DNA of 64,000 nucleotides from Chrysogorgia sp. JL179-B06 (Eukaryota; Cnidaria; Anthozoa; Scleralcyonacea; Chrysogorgiidae): the NCBI GenBank assembly GCA_035772405.1, contig JAYKKM010000005.1, positions 3,883,501 to 3,947,500 on the forward strand, written 5' to 3'. Of the stretch, positions 1-13,400 are shown in pieces (position 1 is the stretch's first letter; each line of letters starts with the position of its first letter). Under the pieces are notes generated by a model. The model did no database searches. It saw only the letters and a program-made list of their open reading frames with translations, and was not told where the DNA came from. Both the position numbers and the translations under genes were made by a program.

Positions 1-1054
1 TTGAGCTGATACTGTGATAGACATTCTGTAGCCAGCTGACCCAAACTATGCTTTACATATGGCCAATGGAATTGAGGTTTCAGTGTACCATCCACGAATT
101 TTCAAAATGTGATGCAGCTTTTGTTCATTATTTGAATCATTGATTATCTGGTCTGAAAATATGACATCTATCTGTGGCCTTGTCAGTGCCACCCATTCGT
201 ATCTCAAATACATACCTGCTAGCAACACATCAATACTTCGGCAATACACTGTCACTGCTATCATCGTTTCGGATGATGTTGAACAAATGGCGACCAATCA
301 TCGCTGATGCAGTCGACCTGTTATCAATGGCTTTGCTATTAAAAAGTGTGTACATGCTAATGCAACTGATGTTAATAGTATATTTGAAAGTCCTGATGTG
401 GAAAATCTACCAATAATGAAAATTATTTTGAATAATGAAAATTATTTTGAATAATGAAAAATTCATGCAGTAGTTTCATGCTCATGCAAGTTGACAGTAA
501 ACTGAAATCTCAATTCCATTGGCCTATACAGTATAATGTATCCAACACCAGATATCTCCTCATCTCTAGATGGACTGATCGACTCATAAAATTATGAATC
601 AATAACTCTGAAATGTTGGTATACTCTAATACTGTATTGGCAAAATAGTTGATGGGAGTATTAAATATTGTAGGTCTAATATTTTGAGTGAAGGAACTTT
701 GTCACAGAGTCTGTTTAAAGATGTACATGAAATAATCATGATTTTGCACAAAAGTGTAATACTCTTTTCAGTTATATTTCACTCTCTGATAAAGTGGCTT
801 CGCTTGAAATGTTCTGGGTCCAACTGACATATTCACTATTTTAGCAGAATTTGTTCACCAATAAAGTTTAAAGATTTGTATTTTAATACCGCCTACACAA
901 CACAACACTTTTATATAATAAAATTATGGTTTGCGAACTGAAGATAAGGCTAAGTGATTAGTATAGTTCCAGTCTGGAAACTTTCACAAAGTTTCCAGTC
1001 TGGGTATAGTTGAGCATGAAGAAGATAGAGGAAAGTACAGTACTATGCTGTTTA
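1..1054. other. No gene recognised; left-edge intron or intergenic
   Basis: This AT-rich stretch lies upstream of the first visible PRPF38A exon. Short open frames on both strands at 46-416 have no recognisable domain and no convincing splice context. I looked for the missing N-terminal PRPF38A exon (the region ending in the family's ECFGLT motif) and did not find it. The stretch is probably part of an intron whose 5' exon lies left of the window. Confidence 0.5.
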
Positions 1055-1320
1055 GTTTAGTTTATTAGATTTATCACTCTTAGGTGAACGGAACAACGCA
1101 ACAGGCGAGAACCCCAATTATAGGGGTTCCGAGGGCCTACGATTTAAGGTCGTTATCCGAGAAGACCCGAAAGTCTTACCATTTGCTGATATTATTGCAA
1201 AGGCAGCACTTTCTCCTCAAATATTTTTAAGACACTGAGTGGAGGTCCGACCCAGGATTTGAACCTGTGTCTCCCAGCTCATAGACATGTGTGGTAACCA
1301 CTAGACCACAACAGCTGTTG
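1055..1320 (-). mobile_element. tRNA-derived SINE, copy 1
   Basis: On the minus strand it begins with a tRNA-like head. The A-box region contains TAGTGGTTACCACA and the B-box is GGTTCAAATCC. A conserved body follows (AGACTTTCGGGTCTTCTCGG, then GTAGGCCCTCGGAACC) and a tail rich in TAAACTAAACTAAA. The same head and body recur on the plus strand at 26368-26610, so this is a family. It sits in the PRPF38A intron just before the first visible exon. Confidence 0.8.
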
Positions 1321-1432
1321 TTTTAATACTGCCTACACAACAGCAACTAACTGGTCTCTGCACACAACAACAGCTGGTCTGTGTCCTTGACAAACTGATA
1401 ACTTATCTGTCAAGTATTACATTGTTTTTTAG

Positions 1433-4400
1433 CTGAACTTCTGGTGGATAAAGCCATGGGACTAGAATATATAGGAGGAACATTTGGAGGAAATATAAAA
1501 CCAACACCATTTATGTGCTTAATTTTAAAAATGTTACAAATCCAACCTGAAAAAGAAATTGTTGTTGAGTTTATAAAAAATGATGATTATAAGTAAGTCC
1601 ATACTTGTTTAATACTACCTGTATTAAGACATAAAAACTATGGTATATTAACTATGGTAACACAGATTACATATATGTTATATAATATTATGGTATAAAA
1701 ATGAGTCGACAAACCTATGCACTTCCAAATACATATAGTTCAAGATGCTTACCGTAGTTCTGATGTTTCATTGCCGGTAGTGATGGTCCTTCATAAGAGT
1801 GAAATGTGATGACATTTAATATTATGTCATCACATTTAATTACAAGCATGTTAACACAAGGAGGTGAACATATACAGTACAATCAAAGCTGGTAGTACCA
1901 ATATCATTGGTATGTTTACAGGTAGTCTGATACTATGATATAAACATGTTGTGCAGTGTAGAAATACAGTACAAATTGAATATGTACTCTAAAAGGTTGG
2001 TGTACTGCCAAAATACCTGTAGTGTATAGAAAGTCTAATGTTTTGAGCAAAGGCCCTTCATCAGAGAGTGAAATATACTTATTACTGTAAAGTGAAATGA
2101 AAATGAGTGAAACCTTTATCATGTGAAAAAAATAATCCAATCAGGTACAAAAGTAAAAGTGGGAAAGTCATTTTCTATTTTTAATGACAATCCGTAAACA
2201 AGCCTGCAAAATAATTCTAATACAATACACTGTAGTGCAAGGTTAAATACAGTGTAAGGAAAAAATCCAAGAGAAGTGAGAAGCCAGTGTTTTGATGACT
2301 TCGGAGGGATTAATTAAATAAAATGATGACTTTGGAGGGATTAATTAAATAAATAATTTGTTATGCCCATGCATGGGGATGAATGGTTCCAAGTTTGAAA
2401 ATGAGATGCTTTTCTTGTCTTAATATATGGCAATTATTCCCACTGGAAATGGATGACATGGCACAAACCATCATTTCTAAAATTGAATGGTTGCCACTGT
2501 AGTAAAATAGCAACTACCGGTCCTGTATGCCAAATACATGTATTTCCAGAGCTAAATCCGATTTTGTTATTTGAAATAACAAAATCGGATTTAGCTCTGG
2601 AAATACATGTACATGTACAGTAGTGAAGTTACATTAAGGAAAGTGTTAACAGCAGGAACAAGAAAAGGTATACCTTTTTTTACCAACAGGAACTAGAAAA
2701 GGTATACCTGCTGGAGCTGGTGAAATTTGTCTTACTGGTACTCGTATTATGTACATGATTATATTGTCACTAAATGTTTCACTCAATTTTTATTTCACTT
2801 TACATTTCACTCTGATGAAAGGCCTTTTCCTCCTGCACACTATTTCAACAGTACACCAACGTTTCAAAGTATTCAATTTGTATACAGAATAATTATGATA
2901 CTGGATATTTCTTATGTTGACCATTCCTAAATTACAAATCTGGCATTTTCTTCTTGTTTTATAATACTCACTATCCTCTGTGGAGTTAATTGGAAATCAC
3001 TGCAACTACTGGTCAAGAACAATCAAAATAATATATAGTATTACCTGCACCTAATTAAGTAAACAAGTACTGTTAGTACTGCACAGTATGTACATATATC
3101 TCCATGTTGTGGTGCACTGGTGCTGCTTGCTTGCTTGCTTGCTACATACTGATTCAGTTTGGGGAATTGTCATTATAATGTACTTCCTTTACTCAACCAG
3201 GGCCCCCTAAATTAGTACTAGCTAGTACCAGATTTTATCTTGCAGAATCTGGCATATATGTGGTGGACCAGAAATAGTAAAGCTACTGTATGTAACCACA
3301 ACTACACTGTCGTTTATTTTCTCAGGTATGTGCGTGCTTTGGGTGCCATCTACATGAGACTTGTAGGAAGTTCTCTTGATGTTTATAACTATCTTGAACC
3401 ACTTTTAAATGACTACAGAAAACTGAAAGTACAAAACAAAATGGGAGGTAAGTTCATGTTAACAAAGCGTAATGCTTTATGCTCCAGGGGTGACCAATGC
3501 GCAACTTCTCCTAATAATATCAATGATTAACCAAGCATAGAGGTAATGAGAATAAAGGAAATGATATCAATTATTATTACATTGAGTCGGTTTCCTTTGA
3601 TGTACCGCGGGATGTATGCACCATACATCCCTATGAATACTAATAAGATAAGAAACAAAGAAAAAACCTAGGAAAATCTTTGTCCAAAGTGGACACAATC
3701 GACAAAACTTTGTTGGAAACCTCCTCAATGTAATAATAAGTCAGATAAATACCTCGAACGTCAGGATTTATGCGATATACAGCCCTCGGACACTACGCGT
3801 CCTCAGGATTGTATGCCGCATAAATCCCTCTTTCTCGGTGTTTATCTATTACATATGACATGTTTTTAAAACAACAAGTGGTATAAGAAATGTTTGGAGG
3901 CCAATAAGGAGATTTTGTATGCTGTATATACCTTGAACATTATTTAATTGCATATAACCTCTACACAGTTTGCTATCTATTTTTAAAAAGTTTTTTATAT
4001 CCCACCTGCTGAACGCTAGCAAATTTGAGACGATTCTGATGAAGATGCAGCTCCCTATTCTAATCAACCACTTGCCAATAACGAATTAACTAATGTATAA
4101 TTAATTAGAAAGAATTGACTGTATAACTAATTGGAATTTCTACACTTGAAAGTTTAGAAAGGATTTTTAATGTTCGTTTAGGACACTTTTCTGACCATTC
4201 AGCACAGATAAACGAGTTGGAACCATATAATTGGAATTTATAAAAATTAAAAGAATTTAAAATAAATATTGGTATGGTAATTGGGAAACAAATTGAGTTC
4301 AAACAGAACAGAATATTTGAAGTTTAGAGCAAATAAATGCAAGTTTAGGAAGAATATTCGAAGTTTAGAAATCATTGTGTATGTTTAGAATAGATACAGT

Positions 4401-7400
4401 GTCAGTATTTGGAATTAAGAAGGCATATTTGGAGTTCAGAAGGCCTAAAGTGAATGTTTAGAACATATACTGTATTTTTGTAAGTATAGAATTTTGACGG
4501 GATCGCCACACCATAACCTGGGACGGACCAGGTGCGGCGATAGTACAAAGCCACAGATCACCAGGAGCAACGGATATACAGTACACTGCAACTACAGGTG
4601 TACATGTACGTGTGCCAGATAAAACCACCAACAAAACAAAAGATTCACCTGGCAATTATCCAGTGAACATAGGAATGACAAAGAAAAGCAGCAAAAAATT
4701 GTAGTTGGAGAAGTGTGGCCAAGTTGAAACATAAGTCGTACTGCAGCAATATGTCGTGTGCAAGGGGTGATTCTGCCCTGGAAGAGGAAGACACAATGGA
4801 GTGAGAAAGTAGTTGTGAATGAACAAATTACAAATAATGTTCGACTAAGATTTATGTGTGCAGGTCACCTGATAACTGGCAAGCCCAACGTAGCTTGACA
4901 TCACATCATGTAGGTTATCGATCTTAGTTGTAGGTATCCTGGTCCCAGAGGTTCTACAATCTACACCGCCGCCCCCCTCCCCGAAAACCGAAAGCGGCGA
5001 GAGAACCTCTGGTCGCACGGGCCATTTCTTTGATCGCTCCGAACAAATAAGATTGCTAGGGCCAAATCCATGGCGACCTTTTCTGGTTGGCTCAATAACA
5101 GAATCGGGGGTTGGATGAAATAACGAATTATCCGTGTGGAGAAGCGTGAAAATAATATTGTCTCAAAATTCTTTGTCAAAGACTCAAGCAGGATGAAATT
5201 AGAATATGGACAAAGCGCTTTTTGATGACATTTTATCGGAGACGTTTCCTGAAATTAAATCCCTTAACGCGTCGCAGAAGGAGGCCCTTTTGGCATACAT
5301 AAATTGACAATACGTCTCGTCGATGGCCAGTTGGTAGAATTGCGAATACGTCCCGTCGATTTATGTATGTTCCATAGAAAATCATTGATTTTTTAGATCG
5401 TGCCAGACATTTGTAGAGAACTGTCGATTCGAGGATTACAGTATGTTGATCCCATTCTGCTGTCGTATGTCCATTAAACTCCTTAGTTGATTCACACATT
5501 CGACAGTTACGGGGGATAACATCGAAGAGCAAGGAATTTGCGATGGAAACTATTCCTTTGTGTTTGGCGTGGTAGAACCTAGGGCAGTCTTTTCCATAAT
5601 TGCAGAATGGAAGAGATTTGTTGTCGATTGTTTTTTGATTGGTTAAGTTTTAATTAGATTAACGCAACACGAAAATGAGATTGCTTGCCCGTGCGACCAG
5701 AGGTTCTCTCGCCGCGGGCGGCGGCGTAGAACCTCTGGGACCAGGCCGTAAGTTGTAGGGGGAGAAATAGGAAGACCACTAGTCTCCAGGGTCCAAAGAG
5801 AAGACAAAACCAAGTATGCATGATGTTAATTTTATTTATTGCATAAATGCATTTATTCTATTCTGCCAGCTTTTGCAACTTTTTCTTGTACAGTAGCTTA
5901 TGGTACAAATATGAAAAAGTAAACAGAAAGGAGCAAAATGCAATATACCTATTTTCTATTTAGTAAATAGAACATGTTTTTTGTTTCCATTGAGTCATAG
6001 AAATGAGTGGCAGTAATTTGGGAGAATGAGAAATTGCAGTGGGAAAGCGACACAAAGGGCATGGTGTTTGCAACGTTGCACTGTTATTCAAGTTTTACTG
6101 AGTTGTAAAAATAAAAATAATAAAAGTACAAGAGATATGCATGGCAAAAACTGGGAAATAGTTGCAACTATAGCAATTTTTAATTTATTTTGTTTGTAGT
6201 TTTTGAACTCACTCACATTGATGAATTTGTTGATGAACTTTTACGAGAAGATAGAGTTTGTGATATTATTTTACCAAGAATACAGGTAAAAATATGATAT
6301 TGGTGTTACAGGCGTGTAATTACGATTAACGTATTGCCTTTCGAATACAAATATTTCGATTCGATTTGCAACCAGTGATCTCTAAAGAAGACTGGATTGA
6401 GCTTTCTATTGTATCTGATGAGCTGATTTTGAAGCCTGAATATTTGCATAATGTAAATTGATGAGAGATTATTAGAAGCTCCGAGTTTGCAAGCAAATCA
6501 AACTGTGACGCTCGCGAAATAGGTTTAGTGTCTGGCCAATATAGTTTCTTTGTTAACATTAAATGCATAAAATCTTGAACCTAATTTGACGTCTCATATT
6601 AGGCTTATCTCACTGGATAATTAGAGCCAACGGCGGCCATTACTAAGCGACCAAAGTCGCAGTAAATCTGTTTGTAGGCCATGAATCGTTTTACCCAGTA
6701 ATTTGAAAAATGTCTTCTGGTCCTTTTATAGTAAAATTATTTTATTTTATCGATTGTAAGAGCACATAATCCAACAAAAAGCCTGCTAGGATCCTCATTT
6801 GGCCCTTAGTAATGGCGGACTTCCGGCTTCATTTTTTGAATAATAGTTGCTCGATCCAGTCTTCTTTAGAGATCAGTGTTTGCAACTCATTCTAATTTTT
6901 TCACAATACAACAAAATACGTTATTTTATGCACACCGTAAACTAAAATGGCGGCCGTCGTTCTCAATGTACAACATAGGATTCAAAACAATAATTTTCCG
7001 CTCGGAGATTCAAAGCACATTTTATTAAACACCATCATGATAAGAAAAAAAAACTCGAGTGTGTAATGATTAAATTTAAAATTGAAATTCTGAATTAAAG
7101 AAGTGTGCACCCAGAGAATTTTTGTGGTCTAGAGTTTGTTATTATGTTACAGTTTTGCAATTCCAGAAAGTAAAATATTTTTTCTACTTCTGGAATCGTG
7201 AATCGAATAGAAAGAGTCAATCGTGAATAATCAAAATGTTATTTATTTTTACACCCTTAGACCACGTTTACACTAGAGCAAAAGTTTCCGGATTCGTAAA
7301 TGTTTCCAGATTCATCATAAACTGAGTATTCGGATTGGTAAGCTGTTTACACTCGGGAGTATTCGGATTCATATCGTTTACACACCCGATGAAATCCGGA

Positions 7401-10400
7401 AACATTTATGCGGGAACGGTTACCAAGCATTTCGCGAAAAGACAACTCCAAAATGCCGCCCAAAAAGAAGGCTAGAAAGGATGTTACATAGAGTGTTTAT
7501 GAAGTATAACTTCTTCTTGGAGTAGTTCGTGCATCATATGTGCCTGCAACAAAATCAGACAACCAACTACCGACAACAGTGCAATAACAACAACATCCGC
7601 CATTTTGTCTGCACCGCAAGCTCGTGTGATCGCGGGCGGAAAAATATTCGGATTCATTGGAACACTCGTTTACACTACAAAAGATTCCGGATTCATAAGT
7701 ATCCAGATACAAAATTTCCACTTTAGATTCCGGATTCAAAATCTCCGGAGACGCGACCAAACCGGGACGTTTTATTTCGGATTCATCCTCTTGTGTGTAA
7801 ACGGCAAAACGAATCCGGTACCAAAACGTTCCGGATTCGTCACGAATCCGGAAACTTTTGCTATATAAAAATATGTAACTTTATGTAATATTTCGCCGAC
7901 AATGCGGACTGGACCGGATTTCAAGTCCGTGCAATCAGTTGCAGTCCGAGGCGAAGTCGAGGACTGTAACTAATTGCAAGGACTTGAAATCCATTGCAGT
8001 TCGAATTGGAGGCTTTGAAATGGCATCTCAAAGTAAAGTTGGGCGGTATTGAAATTTCAATACCGGTTACGGTATTTTTAAAATATCGCGGTATACCGGT
8101 ATACCGTTAAAATCTTTTAAGGAAATGTGTGATCTACAGTAAATGCAGTTTACACCCAATAACCCAAAAATTCAAGGCAAAATCAAGAAAATTATCCATT
8201 TTAACGATCGTTGTTTCCATATGATCCACAATCTACTTAGCTCCCACATTTGGAGTTGTTTACGACAAATGAAACGCTAAAATATCGTGCACTTAGATGG
8301 CTTCCAAATTTTGGCTAATTAACGATGTTCTAAAATGTTAAAATCTAATCTATTCCCTATTTCGCGCACGCATACATTGTGTTTGTTTTTCGTTTGTGAA
8401 CTTTTCTTGCTGTTTAAATAAAAAGATAAACTAATGATAGCCATGATACCGGTATATCTTACAGTATACCGCCGATAACGGTATACCGGTATAGCGTCAA
8501 AACCAACACCGCCATACCGGTATCAACTAAATACCGTGAATAACTAAGAATACCGGTATACCGCCCAACTTTATCTCAAAGTCAAACAAGTCAGTATTTA
8601 CAGAGAAATTTCAAGTTGAAATCGTCAAAATCCTATGCTATAATTAAGATCACATATCCAGTTGTTCGTCACGGAGTTGATTTTCTTTGTTTTTGGTTCA
8701 TGAATTATTAATGAGTTTGAGATATATATGTATGTAATTTTATATATATTAATATATATGTAACTTTATCAGGAATAAAAAAGCGCATGGGCCATGTCGA
8801 TGAAAATCTACTACTAAGTCGACGGAAAGTTGTTGACTCGAGCGGAAATTAAACTCGCACATTCGGATTCCGGTCCGTTGCCTACCAGTTAAGCTACCGC
8901 GTCAACTGGGAACAATATGCTAATTTTATTCATTTAAGTCCACGATAGGCATTGAATATATAACACATGAAATTGATCAAAACAAACATTTAATAGATCT
9001 AACGTTTTGTTGTCATCTTTAGAAAAGGCATCTTCTTGAAAGTAGTAATCAGTTGGAACCAAGGGTAAATACATGACGTATTGTAATTATTACCAAATTT
9101 CTCTTTAATCTTCTGAAAAGTGAGACTGTATAGTGTATACAGGTAGTCCTGGTTGTATAAAACTCTTTACTATGATTAAACTACCCGTCGTGCAGTTAAA
9201 TCATAGTTAAATTCAACCACTTAGTTAAGAATAAAGGTGTATAGTAATAACGCTAACTACAGTTAAAGTTAATTACTTTTTTATACAACCAGGGAGTCCA
9301 GGGACATCGAAAGGAAAATACCTTTCAAAAATAAATGACCATAGTGTTAAAGTAGGTCTTCTATAGGACGCTGGTAAACTGCCCAAATCATGTTTTCAAG
9401 GTCTAACGTTTCGAGCGATGGCCTTAAAATAAACTCAAACCGTTAGACCTTCTGTACCTCAATAATACGTTTGCCCGGGTCTTTCTATATAACGTGTTCG
9501 AAACCCGAATGATGAAATAAAAACACGAGAGAAGTGTAGAGAGAAGCACGAGCCTCCGAGGTGAGTGCTTTCCCAACTTCTCGAGTGTTTTTATTACTTC
9601 ATGATTGAGGGTTTCGATCGTGTTATATAGAGACGTATTCTATTATTTTTATAAAATAATTCAGAAACAATTGCTTATACTTTGAATAATTACAGTATAT
9701 AATGTAATATATGATAATTATGTGGCATAATTAAAGACAGGATGTTTACACGAAATCCTTGAGTATCTCTGCATATTTTGACCATCCGGTGACAAGCGAA
9801 CCGTAACGTTATAACAAAGAAACAATGGAAAAGCTTCCAGCACCAAAACCCTTTTGATTAGATGGCAATCTAGCAGAAAACTGGCGCCGTTGGAAGCAGC
9901 GATTCGAGTTGTATATCGTAGCTACAGAAGCAAACAAGAAATCCGCAAAAATCCAGAGCTCCATTTTACTCCATACTATTGGTGAAGAAGCCCTCGACAT
10001 ATACAACACGTTCGAGTTCGAAGACCCCGAAAATAGGGAGAAAGTTACGGAAATTATCAAAACGTTCGACGACTATTGCAAGCCGAAGCGGAATCTTACC
10101 GTAGAGCGACATATTTTTAACAGCAGGACTCAACAACCTGGAGAGACAAAAGAATGGGTCGAAAAAATCCAAATAAACAACCACAGTATCAAATGCAAAA
10201 TAGATACAGGAGCCCAGTGTAATGTTCTTCCATTGGTTATATACCACAAGGTTGTTGCAAAGCATAGCACACTCACTCGAAGCCAAGTCAAGTTAGTGTC
10301 ATTTTATGGTCACCATACAGTCCAGAAGGCAAGACCACAGTACTTGTCCAGCATAAAAGTAAATACTACCCAGTAGAAAGTGGTCAACACACAGCACCAA

Positions 10401-13400
10401 ACACCAATTATTGGAGTCGTTACCTGCCAAGAACTCGGTCTAGTGAAACGAATGCACTCTTTGGAAACACAATCAGATATTCTGAAGAGTTATCCAGAGT
10501 TATTTGATGGCTTGGGCTGTATACCAGTGAAGCACCATATAGAGCTTGATCCAAATGTCCAACCCGTAGTTCATCCTCCCAGGTAAGTGCCAGAAGCAAT
10601 CAGAGGTCGAGTAACAAAATAATTACACCGAATGGAAAAACAAGGAGTTGTAGAAAGAGTCACTGAACCTACTGACTGGCCGTTAATTCAATGGTTACAG
10701 TTGTCAAACCAAATAAAACAAGAATCTGTCTTGATCCTCGCAATTTGAATGAAGCCATAAAACGAGAACATTATCCACTACCCACGATAGAAGAAGTAAC
10801 AGCAAGAATGCCCAATGCAAAGATCTTTTCTGTTCTCGACGCCAAACGCGGGTTCTGGCAGATACCTTTAGATGAAGAAAGCAGTACGTTCTGCACATTT
10901 AACACACATTGTGGCTGATTCAAATGACTACAGTACCCTTTGGCATAAAATCAGCTCCTGAAGTATTTCAAAGAAGCATCAAACAACTTCTAGAAGGACT
11001 AGAGGGAGTGGAAGTTATTATGGATGATATCCTAGTGTGGGGTGCAAATGAAGAGCAACACAACGATAGGCTAACCAAGCTACTTGAAAGAATCAAAACC
11101 GCGGGCCTCAAGCTAAACCGAGAAAAGTGCAAAATTGGTCTTGAAGAAATTGAATACATTGGACATGTACTAAATAGACAGGGTGTGAAGCCTGACCCAT
11201 CAAAAGTGGAAGCAGTGAAAAACATGCCATGTCCATCAACTAAACAAGATTTGCAAAGATTTATGGGAGTCATCGCCTATCTCTCAAAGTTCATACCCAA
11301 CATGGCAGATGACTCAACACAGTTTTGAAACATTGAAAAGTCTAATAACCCGTGCACCAGTTCTCAAATACTACAATGTGGAGGAACCACTTGTACTATC
11401 AGTAGATGCCAGCTCAGTGGGACTTGGAGCAGTGCTACTTCAGAACAACCAAGCAGTAGCCTACGCATCAAAACTACTCAATGAAAGTCAACAGAAATAT
11501 GCGCAGATAGAAAAAGAGCTTCTGGCAATATTATATGGCTGTGAACGCTTTCATAAATATGTGTATGGGCGAACAATTACAGTAGAAACTGACCTCAAAC
11601 CATTAGAGTCAATTGTCACAAAGCCACTCCACAGAGCACCTGTCAGACTACAACGCATGCTATACTCCGCCTCCAACAATATGACGTATTGGTAGTTTAC
11701 AAAGCTGGGAAAGAGCTGTACATCGCAGACACCCTTAGTAGGGCCACAACAGCTAAGAATAACAATGATTCAACCAGTGAAGAAGATGCACTGCAGGTTC
11801 ACATTATTCTGCCTGCATCAGAAGTACGATTGAAAGGATTACGATTTACGAGAAGCCACAAGCAACGACGCTGTTTTTCAGGTATATTGAAATCTACAAT
11901 TCAAAATGGTTGGCCAAATGAAAGAGCCCAGGTACCTGTGGAAGTACGTGAATACTGGAGTTATCTAGACGAACTTAGCTGCTACGACAATCTCCTGTTC
12001 AGAGGAGAACAGCTACTCATTCCACTAAGTCCACCTAAGATATCCTTTCAAAACTCCATCAACCACACCTGGGGATCGAACGAATTTGAATTTTGAATTT
12101 ATTAACTTCGCCTCATAATAAATACAGGCAGGGTAACCACAACAGCAATAGCCAATTAATGCGGCCCCAGTACATAATTACATGACTAATATACAAATAA
12201 TAAAAAATAAATAATTATCTAAAAACAACATACTATAGCGGATGCTAGGCTACGTGGTGAGTTGCATAACATACATATAGTTTTCCAAGTACGTGGGTCT
12301 TTGGGGTCATACGATGTCGAAAGTGCGGTAAAATAATAATTAAACAGATTTCGACGAAAAGAACTTAAATCGACAATGTTAAGATTGTCAACAACACTCG
12401 TCAGGACATTCCACACGCGGGAAGACCTATTAAAAAAGATTTCTGGAAGGTAGAGATCTTACACTTGCGGACTAGGTATTGGACAGATGCAGAATTACTA
12501 GTAAATCTAGTAGGGCGTGCAGTACGGACTTTCGGTATAATGACTGGGTTGATGTCTACTATAGTCCATTTATAACTTTAAAAAAAACACTATACTGTAT
12601 CTAAAAATTCGTGCCAGTAAGTTAACGGGAGACGTTTTAGTTCAAGTAGTCTATCTTTATACGACTGTTCACAGAAGAACGGCAACTTTAGTATATACTT
12701 AGTCGCACGCCGCTGGACACGTTCCACTTCTCTAATTAGATCTTTCATCTGCGGGGCCCACACCCGAGTTGCATATCCTAGGTGGGGCCGCACGAGAGCA
12801 AGGTACATCGAGCGCCTTATACTGGTAGACTTTATAATTCCATGAGTTTCGTCTAACGAATCCAAGCACCCTGTTGGCCTTTGCACACTGCTCTGTCACT
12901 TGCTTTGACCAGGTTAAGTTGTCAGTGACCCACACACCCAGATCTTTCTCAGTCTTACTGGAGTCGAGTGGGAAGTCGTCCAGCATGTAATTGCTGTCAA
13001 TTGGGTTACGCTTACGGGTAACGAAGCAAGCAAAGAGCGAGAGATGTTATGTTTTGGCCAGGTATGAATAAACAAATTCAAGAAATGGTGTTCAAGTGCT
13101 CACTCTGCCTTGAATATAGAAATAACAACTGCAAAGAATCAATGGTACCTCATGAAATCCCCAACCGGCCATGGTCCAAAGTTGGAGCTGACCTGTTCGA
13201 GCTCAATCTAGAGAATTATTTAATTCTAGTGGACTACTACTCTCATTTCTTTGAAGTAGCGAAACTCAACAGCACAAAGACCCCTAGCATCATCAAGAAT
13301 CTCAAAACCAACTTTGAAAGACATGGAATACCCGACGTATTGATCTCGGACAATGGTCCCCAGTTTGATAATGCAGAAATCAGGCAGTTTGCAGAAGAAT

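Noticed and set aside
46..416. Opposite-strand 83- and 80-codon frames at the left edge
   Set aside because: No domain, no splice context, and PRPF38A N-terminal motifs are absent.
7497..7868. Frames on both strands in the GGATTC-rich region
   Set aside because: They lie within an inverted-repeat MITE and mirror each other.
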